Shown: piece by piece, positions 1-9,469 of the stretch
Layout: each line of letters begins with the position of its first letter
Numbering within the stretch: the first letter of the stretch is position 1
NCBI GenBank assembly: GCA_022592435.1
Contig: JABYQS010000550.1
Location: forward strand, 1-18,554
Origin: Cerioporus squamosus
Lineage: Eukaryota > Basidiomycota > Agaricomycetes > Polyporales > Polyporaceae
Reading direction: 5' to 3'
DNA: 18,554 bases
Made by a program: the position numbers and the translations under genes
The notes under the pieces: model-generated
What the model was told of the DNA's origin: nothing
What the model saw: the letters and a program-made list of their open reading frames with translations, nothing else
Databases searched by the model: none

Positions 1-2237
1 GCGTCCAAGACGGCGGAGGCGGCATGGGACGAGAGTCCTAGGATGAAGCGCTGCAGGAGCGGAGTATGTGAGTGGCCTATCACGTCCTGATGGGGTACGA
101 GACCTCGAAGGCGTACTTGGAGAGGCAGTAAGGGTCCGGCGTATCGGACGGAGGGGACTCCGCCAGCGACTTGTCTTCACCCACGGAGGGGCGGGCGGGG
201 GTAGGGTGGGATTCCCCTTCGCGGCGATGGCACCACCATGTCGACGTACACGTTGCAAGCATCGCACGACAGGGACCCTTCCGCAGACAGGCAGTCCGCA
301 CTGATGGCGCAGGCAGAAGGAGGCTTCTGTCTACGCAAAGTCAACGTCACTGTCAAGCATCCACAAAACTAAAGACATGTACCTCGAGCACAGGCGATTA
401 GGATACTTGCGGGCGGCCGTAAGAACCGCCGAGGGGACCAATCGTATCAGAACACTCCAGGATCAGCTTGGTGGGATCCCGTCATGTAAGTGACTAGGGT
501 CGACTCTGCCATTGTGAACGAGATGTCGAGCGCAATTTAGCAGGAGTGGCCCAGAGGGGGAGGGTGGGACAGGAAGCTGTCCGGTGCCGAATGAACGCCT
601 CGCGGGCCCAATGGCGATAAGAGAGCATCTAGTAGACGCCAACTTCCGAATGGGCGATGAGCCGATAACGGCGATCTTCCACGATGGGACGTGAAGAAAG
701 ACCCAGCGGGGACGGCGCTGCAGAAGGACGCCGGAAGCAAACTGGGAATGCGGGGCGCGAGTGTGGCGAGGTACGCGAGCGAAGCTCCAGTTCCAAGTCG
801 CCAGAACGATACTGGCTCAGATGTCCTGCCTAGGCTCGGAGCTTGCTGGTCGTCTGCCCACCCGGCCGTCGTTCTTCGCCGCACCGTGGGACCGTATGCT
901 CGTGAGTGTGGAGTAACTTGTAGCGTTGAGGCCTTACGCCATTGTCAACATGAGGGTTATTTTCTTGTTGATGCCGGCAAGAGTTACGTGTCGGTAGGCA
1001 GATCGCAGCGGCGGTCGGAGGTTGAAGAGCTGGCATACAATGACACGTCCACGTGCGGTTACGTGCTCATAGAGGATATGTCAGAGTAGAGCGACGGTGA
1101 TAGAGAGACCAGTCCGTGGCGATGTGATCCCACAGAGAGGCTTGGATTACCGCATAAGTTAATCATGATAACTTCTATTGCCAAGCTCGACGTACCTCCT
1201 GGGCAAGCACACAAGCGCAGCTGTGAGGCGGGGCTTTCCCTCGACGGTGGGATTCCGCAGATTATGTGCCAAGCTAGGCTTGATTTGTAGACGAACTACA
1301 ATTCCTGGAGAGAGACTGTAGCGGAAGTAGGGGGCGAGATGAAGTGCACTCACTGTATGCGCCAGAGGGGACGGCCATCATCCATGCGACAGTGAAGTGC
1401 TCATGTCCTTCCCGAGTTCTGACGTGGAGCAGGCCTCCGGCCTGAAATGAGTATCGCATGGACAGTATGATCGAGTCTATGTATATGTATGTGCCGGGGC
1501 ACGCTCTCGTCCGACCTGACGCGGACGTGTTCAGTAACCAGAGCCAACTATGGCAGTGTAGAGTACAACGCTGCTGTCTCGCTGCGAGGCAAGGAGATTG
1601 CGGTCAGAATTATTACTACTGCACATAGGTTTCCAGACGTACCTCCCTAATCACCGCCGCATTGCCTCTTGGTGCTCTCTTCGAGAGACAACGCCCGTCC
1701 AGCTGTACCTAGCCACGCTCTCCAGAGCACAGAAAGCTAATTGCCTACTCTCCACAACCACTGTTGAGGTCAATCTCATGTGGGGACGGATTTTGTTCAC
1801 TCTTGTACTTCTTCTGCATGTCGTCCTTCTGCCTATCGCTCAGATTCCAGGCATGTTGGGGTTAGAAAGCTGTCAGCTCCAACGCAGAGAGATCATAGGT
1901 GTCGACCAGCAACGGAGGAGTTCACGGAGGACATGGCGGTTGGAAGTAAAGTCGGGTGCCGGTGCAGGTAGCGCCCTTCGCTGTGGACGCGTCACCGCGC
2001 CACACCACGTGACCGTCGCGTCGCGTCTGTGGCCCAGGCGAGTTTGCCTTGCGCCACAGCGAATCGCTGTTGTCACTCCTGCCCATTGACAAGGTAACCA
2101 AGATATTCAGTTTATGAGAGTCTGCCCTCTCTAATTTGTTGAAGTTTGACTTTCAGATCTCGAAGGTAATCTCGGCGACGCTTCCACGCCGGGGCTCATA
2201 CAGAAGGTACCGAGAACTCAGCAGACACGCACGATCG
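1..2237. other. Region without a supportable gene
   Basis: I see no recognisable protein in this stretch. The open frames here (for example 691-1089 and 1598-2089 on the plus strand) have no domain-like pattern, uneven composition and no convincing splice context. The first ~40 bases could be the edge of a minus-strand exon: read on the minus strand, a pyrimidine-rich CTCCTGCAG acceptor ending near base 53 is followed by an open frame to base 1. That is too short to name. Just before the kinase-like gene, 2090-2237 contains CTAAT and TTTCAG signals that might belong to a 5' untranslated intron of that gene. Confidence 0.5.
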
Positions 2238-3214
2238 ATGGCCTCAGAGTCAGACCGCCCGAGTCCGTGAGCACATCAATACAAATCATCTTGCGATGCG
2301 CCACTAACCCTCTTTGCAGAGATACTCAGAGTGGTGGAACACACGATCCGATTTTCGAACCACCGGAAGAAGCCATAGCCAAGATCTTGCCGTTTCTCGT
2401 CGATGAACGAGAGCTCCGTATCCTCGGCCACTCCGTATTTGCCAACAACCTCTTCTACGACCTTGGCGATGGTCGTATCGTCAAGACAGGCGTTAATGCC
2501 TCTGTCGACGAGGCGAAGGCTATGATGTTCGTGCGAGAGCACACAACCATCCCCGTTCCCGAAGTCCATATGGTGTTCCAGTACAACGGCGCTACCCACA
2601 TAGTCATGGAACGTATTGACGGCGTTGCTCTTCGCGAGGCTGTCGATCATGACGAGACCGGATCTTCCAATCCGAATGGCGCGCTGGTGACCGCTGGACA
2701 AGTAGTCTCCATCACGCAGCAGCTCAAGGGTTTCATCGCTGAGTTGAGAGAACTCGGACGTCGCTTCCCACAGGAGGAACCACACTTCGGGTCGTGGCCA
2801 GAGGGTCCTTTCCGCAACTCGTACTTCCACGGCGCGTTTCCGCTGGAGCCATTTCAGTCCGTCGACGAGTTCCACGTTTATTTCCTCGATCGTCTGCGGC
2901 GTCTGGGTACCCCAGTCGAAGAGACCTACGACATGTTGGAGAGGGCTAGGAACGAGAGCGAGGAAAGCGCGCCCGTCCTTTCTCACGGAGACCTATCCCC
3001 TCGAAATCTCCTCGTCAAGGACGGCCATATCCTTGCGATTGTCGACTGGGAGACGTTCGGCTGGTATCCGGACTTCTGGGAGTATATGGGGGTGGGAAAT
3101 GAGGCCACACCTCCCGCAACCTTCCAAGCTATCAAGACCGTTTTCGGAGACACTCCCTTCGTTTGTGAGACGTATCGCTACGTTCACTCTTGTCTGACGT
3201 ATCCGTTCTTCTAG
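2238..3214 (+). CDS. Phosphotransferase-fold (APH/choline kinase-like) protein, 2 exons
   Basis: This is a protein-kinase-like small-molecule phosphotransferase of the APH family, probably cytosolic. Members phosphorylate small hydroxylated substrates; the substrate here is unknown. The model is exon 1 2238-2266, intron 2267-2319 (GTGAGC donor, CTAAC branch at 2304-2308, TTTGCAG acceptor) and exon 2 2320-3214, giving 307 aa. The apparent start at 2267 is actually the intron donor. Seen in the protein: a candidate ATP-binding Lys65 in a RIVKTG context with a following EAK, a hinge-like VMERIDG, the Brenner motif HGDLSPRN with His232, Asp234 and Asn239, and the metal-binding VDWE with Asp252. 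These are the expected catalytic residues, so it looks active. It is short after the DWE segment and has no signal peptide. Its stop codon meets the end of the convergent minus-strand gene, so the 3' ends overlap. Fungal genomes carry many such paralogs, most of unknown substrate. Confidence 0.88.
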
Positions 3215-3984
3215 CAGGTAAGTAGTAGGCGTTTTCTCAGTCGTGAGTTGATCACATCATTCGCCAGAAGCAAGGTGGTTACTTCGGAGATGTAGCGGAG
3301 AGGCTGGCTCGATATCAGTGCTAATACAATCATTGGTACTACAAGTACACGCTCAGACCGTCTTAAAGGTGCGCTCGCGCTACAGGTCGTCAGCGGCGCT
3401 GAAACCATTGGTCCCACACTGCAGGCAGGACGTGAGATTCTGTCTTCCGGTACTCTTTGCGAAGGTAAGTACGTACCATGCGGCGCCCTCGCAGCCACCT
3501 CGCTCCACTTTGCCTGGTCAATAATACGGTCCTGACAAATCTTGCACAGAAGGTCGATGATCCAGTTCTGGCAGTTCCAGTCGCCGTTCGGCTTTGCAAC
3601 GCCCACCGTCCACGCGAGAGCCTCGATCCGCCGCCTGACAGCGGGACTCATGTAACCAAGAGAGACCTGCTGAGCTCCGCGCGTGGCTTCTCCCACAGTC
3701 TTCGTCTCTGGACCCCAGTAGACGTAGCGCTTCCGAAGACGCGGGTCGTAAGAGGTGTCCTCGGTGACAACATGAAGGTGCTTCCAACCACCTGCATCGA
3801 CTCGCCACGACAAGCTCCAGTGGGCATCGCGTGGGGTGCGAGTCAGTCCAGGAATGGGAGGGAAGACCATTACAACGACTTCCCGATCCACGTTCGTGTC
3901 TCGGGCCAGGTGGTCGTTACTAATGGGGGGAGGATTGCGGAGACCAAGCCTGCCCTGCTCGGGTAAGTACTCAACGGGTGCCAT
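3211..3984 (-). CDS. Unnamed fungal protein with HW...NCQxW pattern, copy 1
   Basis: The family is unnamed to me, but it is clearly a paralog of the gene at 4661-5245. Both share an N-terminal PEQGR-GL stretch, HWSLxW, a W-HxHV block, YVxWG, a VSLG/ISLG-x-M block, R-RIE-LA and WNCQxW. Here the pattern is His55-Trp56, His69 and His71, then Asn137-Cys138-Gln139. I chose ATG 3984 because it sits in CCACCATGG and because the paralog begins at the same place in the alignment; a longer upstream frame reads through a 5' UTR intron. The open frame gives 257 aa. It continues about 90 residues past the end of the paralog with unrelated, repeat-free sequence, so the true end is uncertain: a GTACGT donor at 3476 or a frame change near 3480 could replace this tail. 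It has no signal peptide or membrane segment. The resemblance to LRAT/PLAAT-type permuted NlpC/P60 enzymes is my inference. Confidence 0.75.
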   Translation of the reverse strand: MAPVEYLPEQGRLGLRNPPPISNDHLARDTNVDREVVVMVFPPIPGLTRTPRDAHWSLSWRVDAGGWKHLHVVTEDTSYDPRLRKRYVYWGPETKTVGEATRGAQQVSLGYMSPAVRRRIEALAWTVGVAKPNGDWNCQNWIIDLLCKICQDRIIDQAKWSEVAARAPHGTYLPSQRVPEDRISRPACSVGPMVSAPLTTCSASAPLRRSERVLVVPMIVLALISSQPLRYISEVTTLLLANDVINSRLRKRLLLTC

Positions 3985-3991
3985 GGTGGAG

Positions 3992-4052
3992 CTGATTCCT
4001 TGGAGGTAGAGGTTAGTTTCCGTCACTCGAGGACAAGTATGAGCAGACTCAC
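3992..4052 (-). other. Probable 5' UTR intron of copy 1
   Basis: On the minus strand a GTGAGT donor at 4052, an ACTAACC branch site around 4011-4017 and an AATCAG acceptor ending at 3992 define a 61-nt intron. It ends 7 nt before the CCACC-ATGG start. Removing it takes away the in-frame extension upstream of the ATG. Confidence 0.6.
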
Positions 4053-4116
4053 TGCGATTGACTTCCAATCAGTAGTTGCGGTTGAAACCTGCAAATCAAG
4101 TACAACCGGGGAGTGT

Positions 4117-4124
4117 CTTATATA
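4117..4124 (-). promoter_or_regulatory. TATA box of copy 1
   Basis: TATATAAG on the minus strand lies about 133 nt upstream of the ATG at 3984. A start of transcription about 30 nt downstream would give a 5' leader containing the intron at 3992-4052. The spacing and perfect match support a real core promoter. Confidence 0.65.
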
Positions 4125-4660
4125 TCGAACACCCTAACCACCGCCCTCCCCGCCATCATGGCCGGGCCCACGAGGCATCACGCACGTACATGGTTGGGTG
4201 AGTGCCCGCCGCTTCGCGCTCCCGGCACGCACACAATGTACCATTGTTCCCAGGCAGTTTGAGCGGGTGTCTCCGGACGATTGTCCTCCACTCTGAAACA
4301 CGGCCGCGGCCGCGTATGCAAGACGTTCGCAATCTGGGGCCTAGGTCCCGGTCAAGCGTTCATGAGCCCAGCGTAGGCGGAACGGCAAGGTACCGTCAAA
4401 GCGAGACAATTGTTCCGCATCCTTAGTGCACCCCGATCTTTACAAAACGGTAATGTTATTCTTACATTCGCGAGAACCACCAGATTCATGAGAGACATTC
4501 TTCCTAATCGTACACTGTAACCCCAGAACGACTTGCGACCCCAAACGTCCATGCTACACGGTCCGCCACCGGCCGCAATGCACAGCTACCCGTCCATATG
4601 TTTTGAGGTGTTACTAACGCCGTCTTCCAGCCAGAGCTACAGCGCACTGTCAGCTTCAAA
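4125..4660. other. Intergenic spacer between the two paralogs
   Basis: This 536-base stretch lies between the promoter of copy 1 and the stop codon of copy 2. The open frames in it lack any recognisable pattern. It presumably holds upstream control sequence for copy 1 and the 3' untranslated region of copy 2. I see no repeats or RNA gene. Confidence 0.5.
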
Positions 4661-5245
4661 TCAAACACCAAGAGCCGCAGCGACCAACTCACGCTTGTAC
4701 GCATCAACCACCGCGCTCTCCCACGTCCTCCGATCCATCAGCCTCTCCGCAACCATCCTAGCCGCGAGCTCTCTCACCCAGTCCTGGCAGTTCCACGGCT
4801 CTCTTCCGCACTGGGCCGGGCCCATGCGCATCACCGGCACGCCCATCGCGAGCTCCTCGATCCTCACCCGCATCGCAAGCGTCATCTTCCCGAGCGAAAT
4901 CTTGCGCGCACTAGCAGTCAACGCACCCTCAGCCTTCGTCAAGCCGCCCCAATGCACGTACCGCGGTTCCTCCACCGGGGCCCTGCCGGGCCCTGCACTC
5001 ACCAGGACGCGGTGCACTTGAACGTGGATGTGTCGCCAGGCCTTCAGCTGCCCGCGCCCCCCGCCGACTTGCCAGGCGAGGCTCCAGTGCCAGTAGCGCG
5101 CGTCGTCGTCGTCGGAGGCGAAGACGAGGAGGTAGACGTGCGTCTTGGAGTCGGAGTCCGGGGCGAGGGCGCGCAGGGTGTCGATGGGTTGCTGTGGGGT
5201 ACCGATCAGTCCCTGCCTTCCCTGCTCTGGCATTACCTGGTTCAT
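4661..5245 (-). CDS. Unnamed fungal protein with HW...NCQxW pattern, copy 2
   Basis: This is an uninterrupted 194-aa frame starting at ATG 5245, with the same N-terminal PEQGR motif as the paralog at 3211-3984. The conserved points are His53-Trp54 in WHWSLAW, His72 and His74 in the W-HIHV block, YVHWG at about 96-100, an ISLGKM block at about 116-121, and Asn152-Cys153-Gln154-Asp155-Trp156. The two copies are tandem and co-oriented, which points to local duplication, but they have diverged well beyond a recent event. This copy ends 38 residues after the NCQDW motif, which I take as the normal family length. A possible short 5' UTR intron (GTATGT donor at 5297, TAG acceptor at 5250) would parallel copy 1. 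The His-Trp / His / Asn-Cys order and spacing recall LRAT and PLAAT enzymes; that assignment is inference. No secretion signal or membrane span is visible. Confidence 0.8.
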   Translation of the reverse strand: MNQVMPEQGRQGLIGTPQQPIDTLRALAPDSDSKTHVYLLVFASDDDDARYWHWSLAWQVGGGRGQLKAWRHIHVQVHRVLVSAGPGRAPVEEPRYVHWGGLTKAEGALTASARKISLGKMTLAMRVRIEELAMGVPVMRMGPAQCGREPWNCQDWVRELAARMVAERLMDRRTWESAVVDAYKRELVAAALGV

Positions 5246-5393
5246 CGTTCTACGGTGCTAAGCAGGGACATCAGCATCCAGCAGGGCGGACACATACTTG
5301 AGCACGGACCTTGACTGAAGGGAGAAGGGGAGACGAAGACGAGGAGACGCAGGTTGAAGGACAGAGCAGCCGTAACCACTGGCGCGCTCCGTA

Positions 5394-5401
5394 CTTTTAT
5401 G
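5394..5401 (-). promoter_or_regulatory. Possible TATA box of copy 2
   Basis: CATAAAAG on the minus strand lies about 150 nt upstream of the ATG at 5245, similar to the TATA-to-ATG distance in copy 1. It is a weaker match than the TATATAAG of copy 1. Confidence 0.35.
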
Positions 5402-6098
5402 TCTCGCTTCGCGTATCACCTCGAGGACATCTCCGCCGCCGCCGCGGACACTCAAACACGCTCTTCCGAAGTTACTCCCGAGCATAACATGCGACTGCGA
5501 CTTAAGTATCTGGGGCTTTGGGTGCTGGAAGGTAGGGCAGCCTCAGCTTCTTCAGTCCTGCCTCGTCGTCCCCGGAGTCGCGAGTCTGGACAGGGATTTC
5601 TCCATTTAGACACTCTCCTTGACTGAGGCCCGGAGGTCTCCTTGTCGAGTTCTGCGATCGAGCCAGGAAGAGGAGGCTGGAGGTGACCTCGACCATTTTA
5701 GGCCAGATTTCGCCCGGACGAATGCAGTCCGTCCGGCTTCATGGTCTTGTGCATGAACTAGAACTGGTATGTTAATAGCACTCATATGTACCGCAGGGCA
5801 GGCGAGGACGACTAGACGTACCGATGTGTACAGATCACTCAATGTCGCAACGCAAACGCATCACTTGCCCAGGCAGGCCCCAGCCGCAGGCTTCTGGCCA
5901 GATTGCCTTGCGCCTTCCAGTTAATTGGGCTTATCCGGTGCGCCGGTTTCAAAAGGTCTGACAAACCACATAGTTCGAAACACCAAGATGCCTGAGAACC
6001 TGATATGCAAATAACCTCCGCGAGTCGGAGGAACCCAAGAAATACTGTACAAACTATGCCAGACGCATGAGCGATCATACCTGCTCAAGTTGAAAGCT
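5402..6098. other. Intergenic spacer
   Basis: About 700 bases lie between the upstream region of copy 2 and the stop codon of the first oxidase. No frame shows a recognisable protein, and I see no repeat or RNA gene. It should contain the 3' untranslated region of the oxidase gene at 6099-8622. Confidence 0.45.
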
Positions 6099-8622
6099 TC
6101 AGAGCTTGATGTGACACTGGTACAAGTCATCGTCTTCGCCCTTCCATCCGACTTCCATACACGCGTTAGCGGCCCGACCAGGAAGAGAACTCAGCATTAG
6201 TCACGCACCACATTGCCAACAGTCGAGAAGTCCCTGCGGGTCGCTAAAGGAAAGAACAACCGTCAGGCCGACCTCCGCACTGCTGGCAGCCTAGTACAAC
6301 ACGGCTCACTATTTCTGCTTGACGGTGAGGAGTTTCGCGTAGTTGTCGCCCCAGTACGATGCCTCGTGGTCCGGCTCATACACATCGCCCTCGTTCTGAA
6401 ATGCCTTCATGAGCACTTCGCCCCATCCTCCTCGTCACCGCGTGCATCGAAACTGGACACTCACAAAGTACGCCCCGCTCCCCGGAGTCAGGTCCCTGAA
6501 CTTCTGAATATGCTCCGACAACGTCTTGTAACCCGCAACGCGCTCTTCCAGAGTATCGTTGTACTGGAACTGCCACTTGATCGACAGATGCCAGATCGCG
6601 TCCCGCCACGCAGGGGTCACGGACGTCGCCCCGGCCGTCTCCTCGTACAGCCATGGGGTCCCAGCGACGATGTACGGGGACGCAAAGGAGAGGGTGTCGT
6701 TGATGAGGGCGGAGAGCTGCGAGCGGCCCTCGGCGGTCGAGAAGAACCTGCTTGGGAGGAGGCGCGTGCCGAGTTCGAGCTCGGGACCCACGGCCTGCCG
6801 TGGTTCTGAGCGGGAGGAATGCGGACAGAGGAAAAAGATAACACGTACAGCTTGGGCGGAGGTGACGTATTTGTTGAAGAACGAGAGCCAAGAGGGGTGC
6901 TCTTCGATCGTCACCGAACCACCGCGTGCGGTCACGAAGTCGACGGCGGGCTGCATGGACGCCTGCGCCTCCTCCGTAGAGAGGAGAGGAGTGACGTGGA
7001 TGAGCGACGGGCCCTGCGTGATGCATGAAAGTGAGCAAGGCCGATAGGAATTAATAGAAGGCGATCCCATACCACGATGTGTCCGCCCCAGCCGTCGTTC
7101 GCCCACTGGTACGAGTTGTCCACCAACAGACTGTACCACCCTGCAATGTCGGTCGAGGCGCTAGGCGTGAAAGAGAGAACGGCGCTGTCCAGCACGTCAG
7201 ACTAAGCGAACAGCGAGAGGGAGAGGCACTCTCACGCTTGGATGGGGAACACGGGCTCTACGCGGTGCGTGGACTCGATCACGACGCCGAACGCAGACCC
7301 GCCACCGCCCCGGAGAGCAAAGAACAGGTCCTCGTTCTGACATTCGTTCGCGGTGCGATACTCACCGTCCGCGGTGACCACCTTGACCTGCACCTGTACA
7401 TGGCGAGTCACGCCTGCGCTCGGTGAGAGCAACGAGCAGGACTCACCACCCGATCCACCGCTAGTCCGTAGACCGGCGTGAGGATGCTGTGACCGCCGCC
7501 CTGCGTGTGCTCATGAGTCGGAGGGATGTACGGGAGGAGAATGTGAGGGGAGCGCACAAGGATATACCCGCCAGAGAACCCGATGGTCTCATGGTATCCT
7601 CCGATGATGGTGCGGCCGACGCTGTTCGCGTACTCGTAGACAGCTTGCGTGGTGACACCCGCCTGTGGGGAGATGAATTTGGACACAAAAACGAGCTGCG
7701 TAAGACTCACGCCTGTCGTTATGACGTCGTATGTGGTACTTGTGCATCCTTCAGGAACGAACGCATCGTCATGCGAGAGCTGGGCGTAGAGTGGATGAGG
7801 AAGTAACGCTCTCAGAGGCAGAACGAAGTACGCACTGACTGCAGCCCTGTCATCTATACGCCAGAGTACGTTAGTGATCGTACTCAGGGACGAGTTTAGC
7901 ACACACACCCAGAGACTCAGCGTGTCCTTCCCGCTCGAACGCCCCTTGTAGTCGTGTCCTTTGTTCTTCACAGATAAGCGGACCCCGGTCGAGTTGGAAA
8001 AGGCAAGCGCAGCTTGAATATCTGTGTACGACGCGACTTCAATCTGAAAGGCAAGCTTGAGTCGTGCAACATCTCGGAAGCAAGACAAAGCATGGTGCGT
8101 ACGTAGTATGGAGGAACGTTGCCGAGTTGGCAATCGACACCGTCAATGGCGTCCCCGTTCGTCGGATCACTGCTATCAAGCAGACACCCCTCGGTAGTCG
8201 CAGAAGACTGGCACGTCTCCCATTGCGGCTGTAAGAGGATTTGAGATGAGCGACCCAAGACGGGCAGAGAGTCGATGCGCACTCACAAGCATGTAGGCAC
8301 CGAAGTGTTCGACGCGGAACGTGGGGTCGGTGTAGCTCGATTGAATCTCGGCGCATGCAGCCGAGTCGACAGGGACAGAGTCGCCCTCCACCGTCGAGAA
8401 GCATGGGCTCTCGAACGGAACCGCTGCCTTCAGCCTACCGCCGACAGTTGCGTTGAGATCGTTGAGAGACGAGAGAACCGCGGAGGGAACGGTGGGCCCA
8501 GAGCGCGAGATGACCGAGGAAGACAAAGACAAGCCCTCAGGCAAACTAGAGGCAAGAGAGGTGTCTACGACAGTCGCAAGAGTGAGCAAAGCGGCGGAGA
8601 GACTCGCCCGTGCGACGACCAT
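6099..8622 (-). CDS. FAD-linked oxidoreductase, berberine-bridge-like, copy A (14 exons)
   Basis: Flavin oxidase of the VAO/BBE family, probably secreted, oxidising an unknown small molecule with O2. Exons in order: 8622-8287, 8228-8103, 8043-7909, 7853-7836, 7779-7711, 7662-7558, 7500-7447, 7393-7236, 7184-7073, 7013-6849, 6794-6465, 6395-6310, 6243-6209, 6151-6099. They join in frame to 593 aa. Seen: a signal peptide-like N-terminus (about 1-24); the FAD PP-loop region with KNKGHDYKGRS, where His184 is the expected covalent FAD attachment site; GGYILGGGHS (about 259-268); RGGGGSAFGVV (309-319); and a C-terminal BBE domain with YWGDNY and KYDP (about 550-566). The second flavin link, normally Cys, is His252 here. 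Introns are 48-69 nt. Introns at 7185-7235 and 6244-6309 are absent from copy B; without removing the latter, TAG would end the frame. The last acceptor is the unusual AAG. It lies in tandem with copy B. Confidence 0.92.
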
Positions 8623-8679
8623 CGTGGAGCGGGGGGCTTGCGAGCCTCTGGGGCGACCGTGACCGGGGAATCTCTGGGA

Positions 8680-8685
8680 TTATAA
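8680..8685 (-). promoter_or_regulatory. TATA-like element of oxidase copy A
   Basis: TTATAA on the minus strand lies about 58 nt upstream of ATG 8622. Copy B has a TATA-like element at the same distance from its ATG, which supports both as core promoters. Confidence 0.5.
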
Positions 8686-8769
8686 GGCCATGAGTACTGC
8701 GTGCATGACGGGCCCAGAGCACAGGCAGTAGAGCCGTCCTGGATGAACGTTGGAACTGCACTAACGGCC

Positions 8770-8809
8770 GTGAATTAGGCAGTTGTGTGGTCTGTTCTTC
8801 CATATGGAA
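8770..8809 (-). promoter_or_regulatory. Conserved upstream block of oxidase copy A
   Basis: Written on the plus strand, GTGAATTAGGCAG (8770-8782) is followed after 15 nt by the perfect palindrome TTCCATATGGAA (8798-8809). Copy B has GTGTATTAGGCAG, the same 15-nt gap and TTCCATGTGGAA. The spacer sequences differ while both blocks and their spacing are kept, as expected for binding sites of a shared regulator. The block lies about 150-190 nt upstream of the ATG. Confidence 0.5.
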
Positions 8810-8824
8810 ACGCACCCAAGATGC

Positions 8825-8832
8825 GGCTCGCG
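8825..8832. repeat. Left 8-bp target site duplication
   Basis: GGCTCGCG lies directly outside the left inverted repeat of the element at 8833-9469 and is repeated exactly at 9470-9477. Confidence 0.75.
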
Positions 8833-9469
8833 AGGACCCCCGACAATAGCGCCAACAGGCCTCATACACAATCCGGACAAAATCGCCGGCAGATGGGGGC
8901 CTATGCCTAATAAAATCCGGACAAAATGGCTCAAAATCGGAGGAACGTCCGATACGAGAATCCGGACATATGGGCCGGCGGGTCTCGGAGGCCCGATACA
9001 AGCTGGGTGTCAAGGGCTCCGGGGACTTACTCTAGCTTACCCTGAAGAGCTAGTCTTGCATATCCTCCCCTTTCATCGGAGTAAGTAGCAGCTTTTTAGT
9101 CGACATTATACTGCCGGCCCGTCAGCAAGCACCACGACCCGTGAGAACGCCTTTTGTACGACCGGTTCTGCACCCCAAAATCAGCCACATGCGCACTGGG
9201 GACGTGTCCAGGACTGCCCTAGCTTTCCGGGTCTGCACCATGGCCCATAGGGAGCCCAGAGAGACGTTCTGAGTGGTTTAGAGCCGAAAAACGCGATTTT
9301 AAGGCCCATATGAGGCCTGATAGAAAGTCCGGACAAATCGCCGGTCGAACGCCGGATGCCAGATAAAATCCGGACATTTGGGCCTCCAGAGGAGGCCCGA
9401 TACTCCGGACAAAATGGGCAGATTTCAGCCGGTTTGTATGAGGCATTTAGCGCCATTGTCGGGGGTCCT
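8833..9469. mobile_element. Non-autonomous TIR transposon (MITE), hAT-like
   Basis: The element is 637 bp long and begins and ends with inverted repeats of about 42 bp. The left arm is 8833-8876 and the right arm 9469-9429, both starting AGGACCCCCGACAAT when read inward, with few mismatches and small gaps. A perfect 8-bp direct repeat, GGCTCGCG, flanks it at 8825-8832 and 9470-9477. Inside are six copies of TCCGGACA, three near each end, arranged like subterminal binding sites. There is no frame with transposase features, so it would depend on an enzyme encoded elsewhere. An 8-bp duplication is known for hAT elements and also for some other superfamilies; the assignment to hAT is inference. 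It sits about 200 bp upstream of the ATG of oxidase copy A, and the imperfect arms suggest it is not brand new. Confidence 0.8.

Noticed and set aside
691..1089. 132-aa plus-strand frame
   Set aside because: No domain-like pattern; looks like random open sequence.
1598..2089. 163-aa plus-strand frame with a hydrophobic segment
   Set aside because: Starts at a non-ATG codon, composition is uneven, and no motif or splice support is visible.
2276..2986. 236-aa minus-strand frame opposite the phosphotransferase
   Set aside because: It is the antisense shadow of the gene at 2238-3214; the plus strand carries the catalytic motifs.
6213..6809. Long plus-strand frames opposite the oxidase exons (also 10255-10815)
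   Set aside because: Antisense shadows caused by the high G/C at third positions of the real minus-strand exons.
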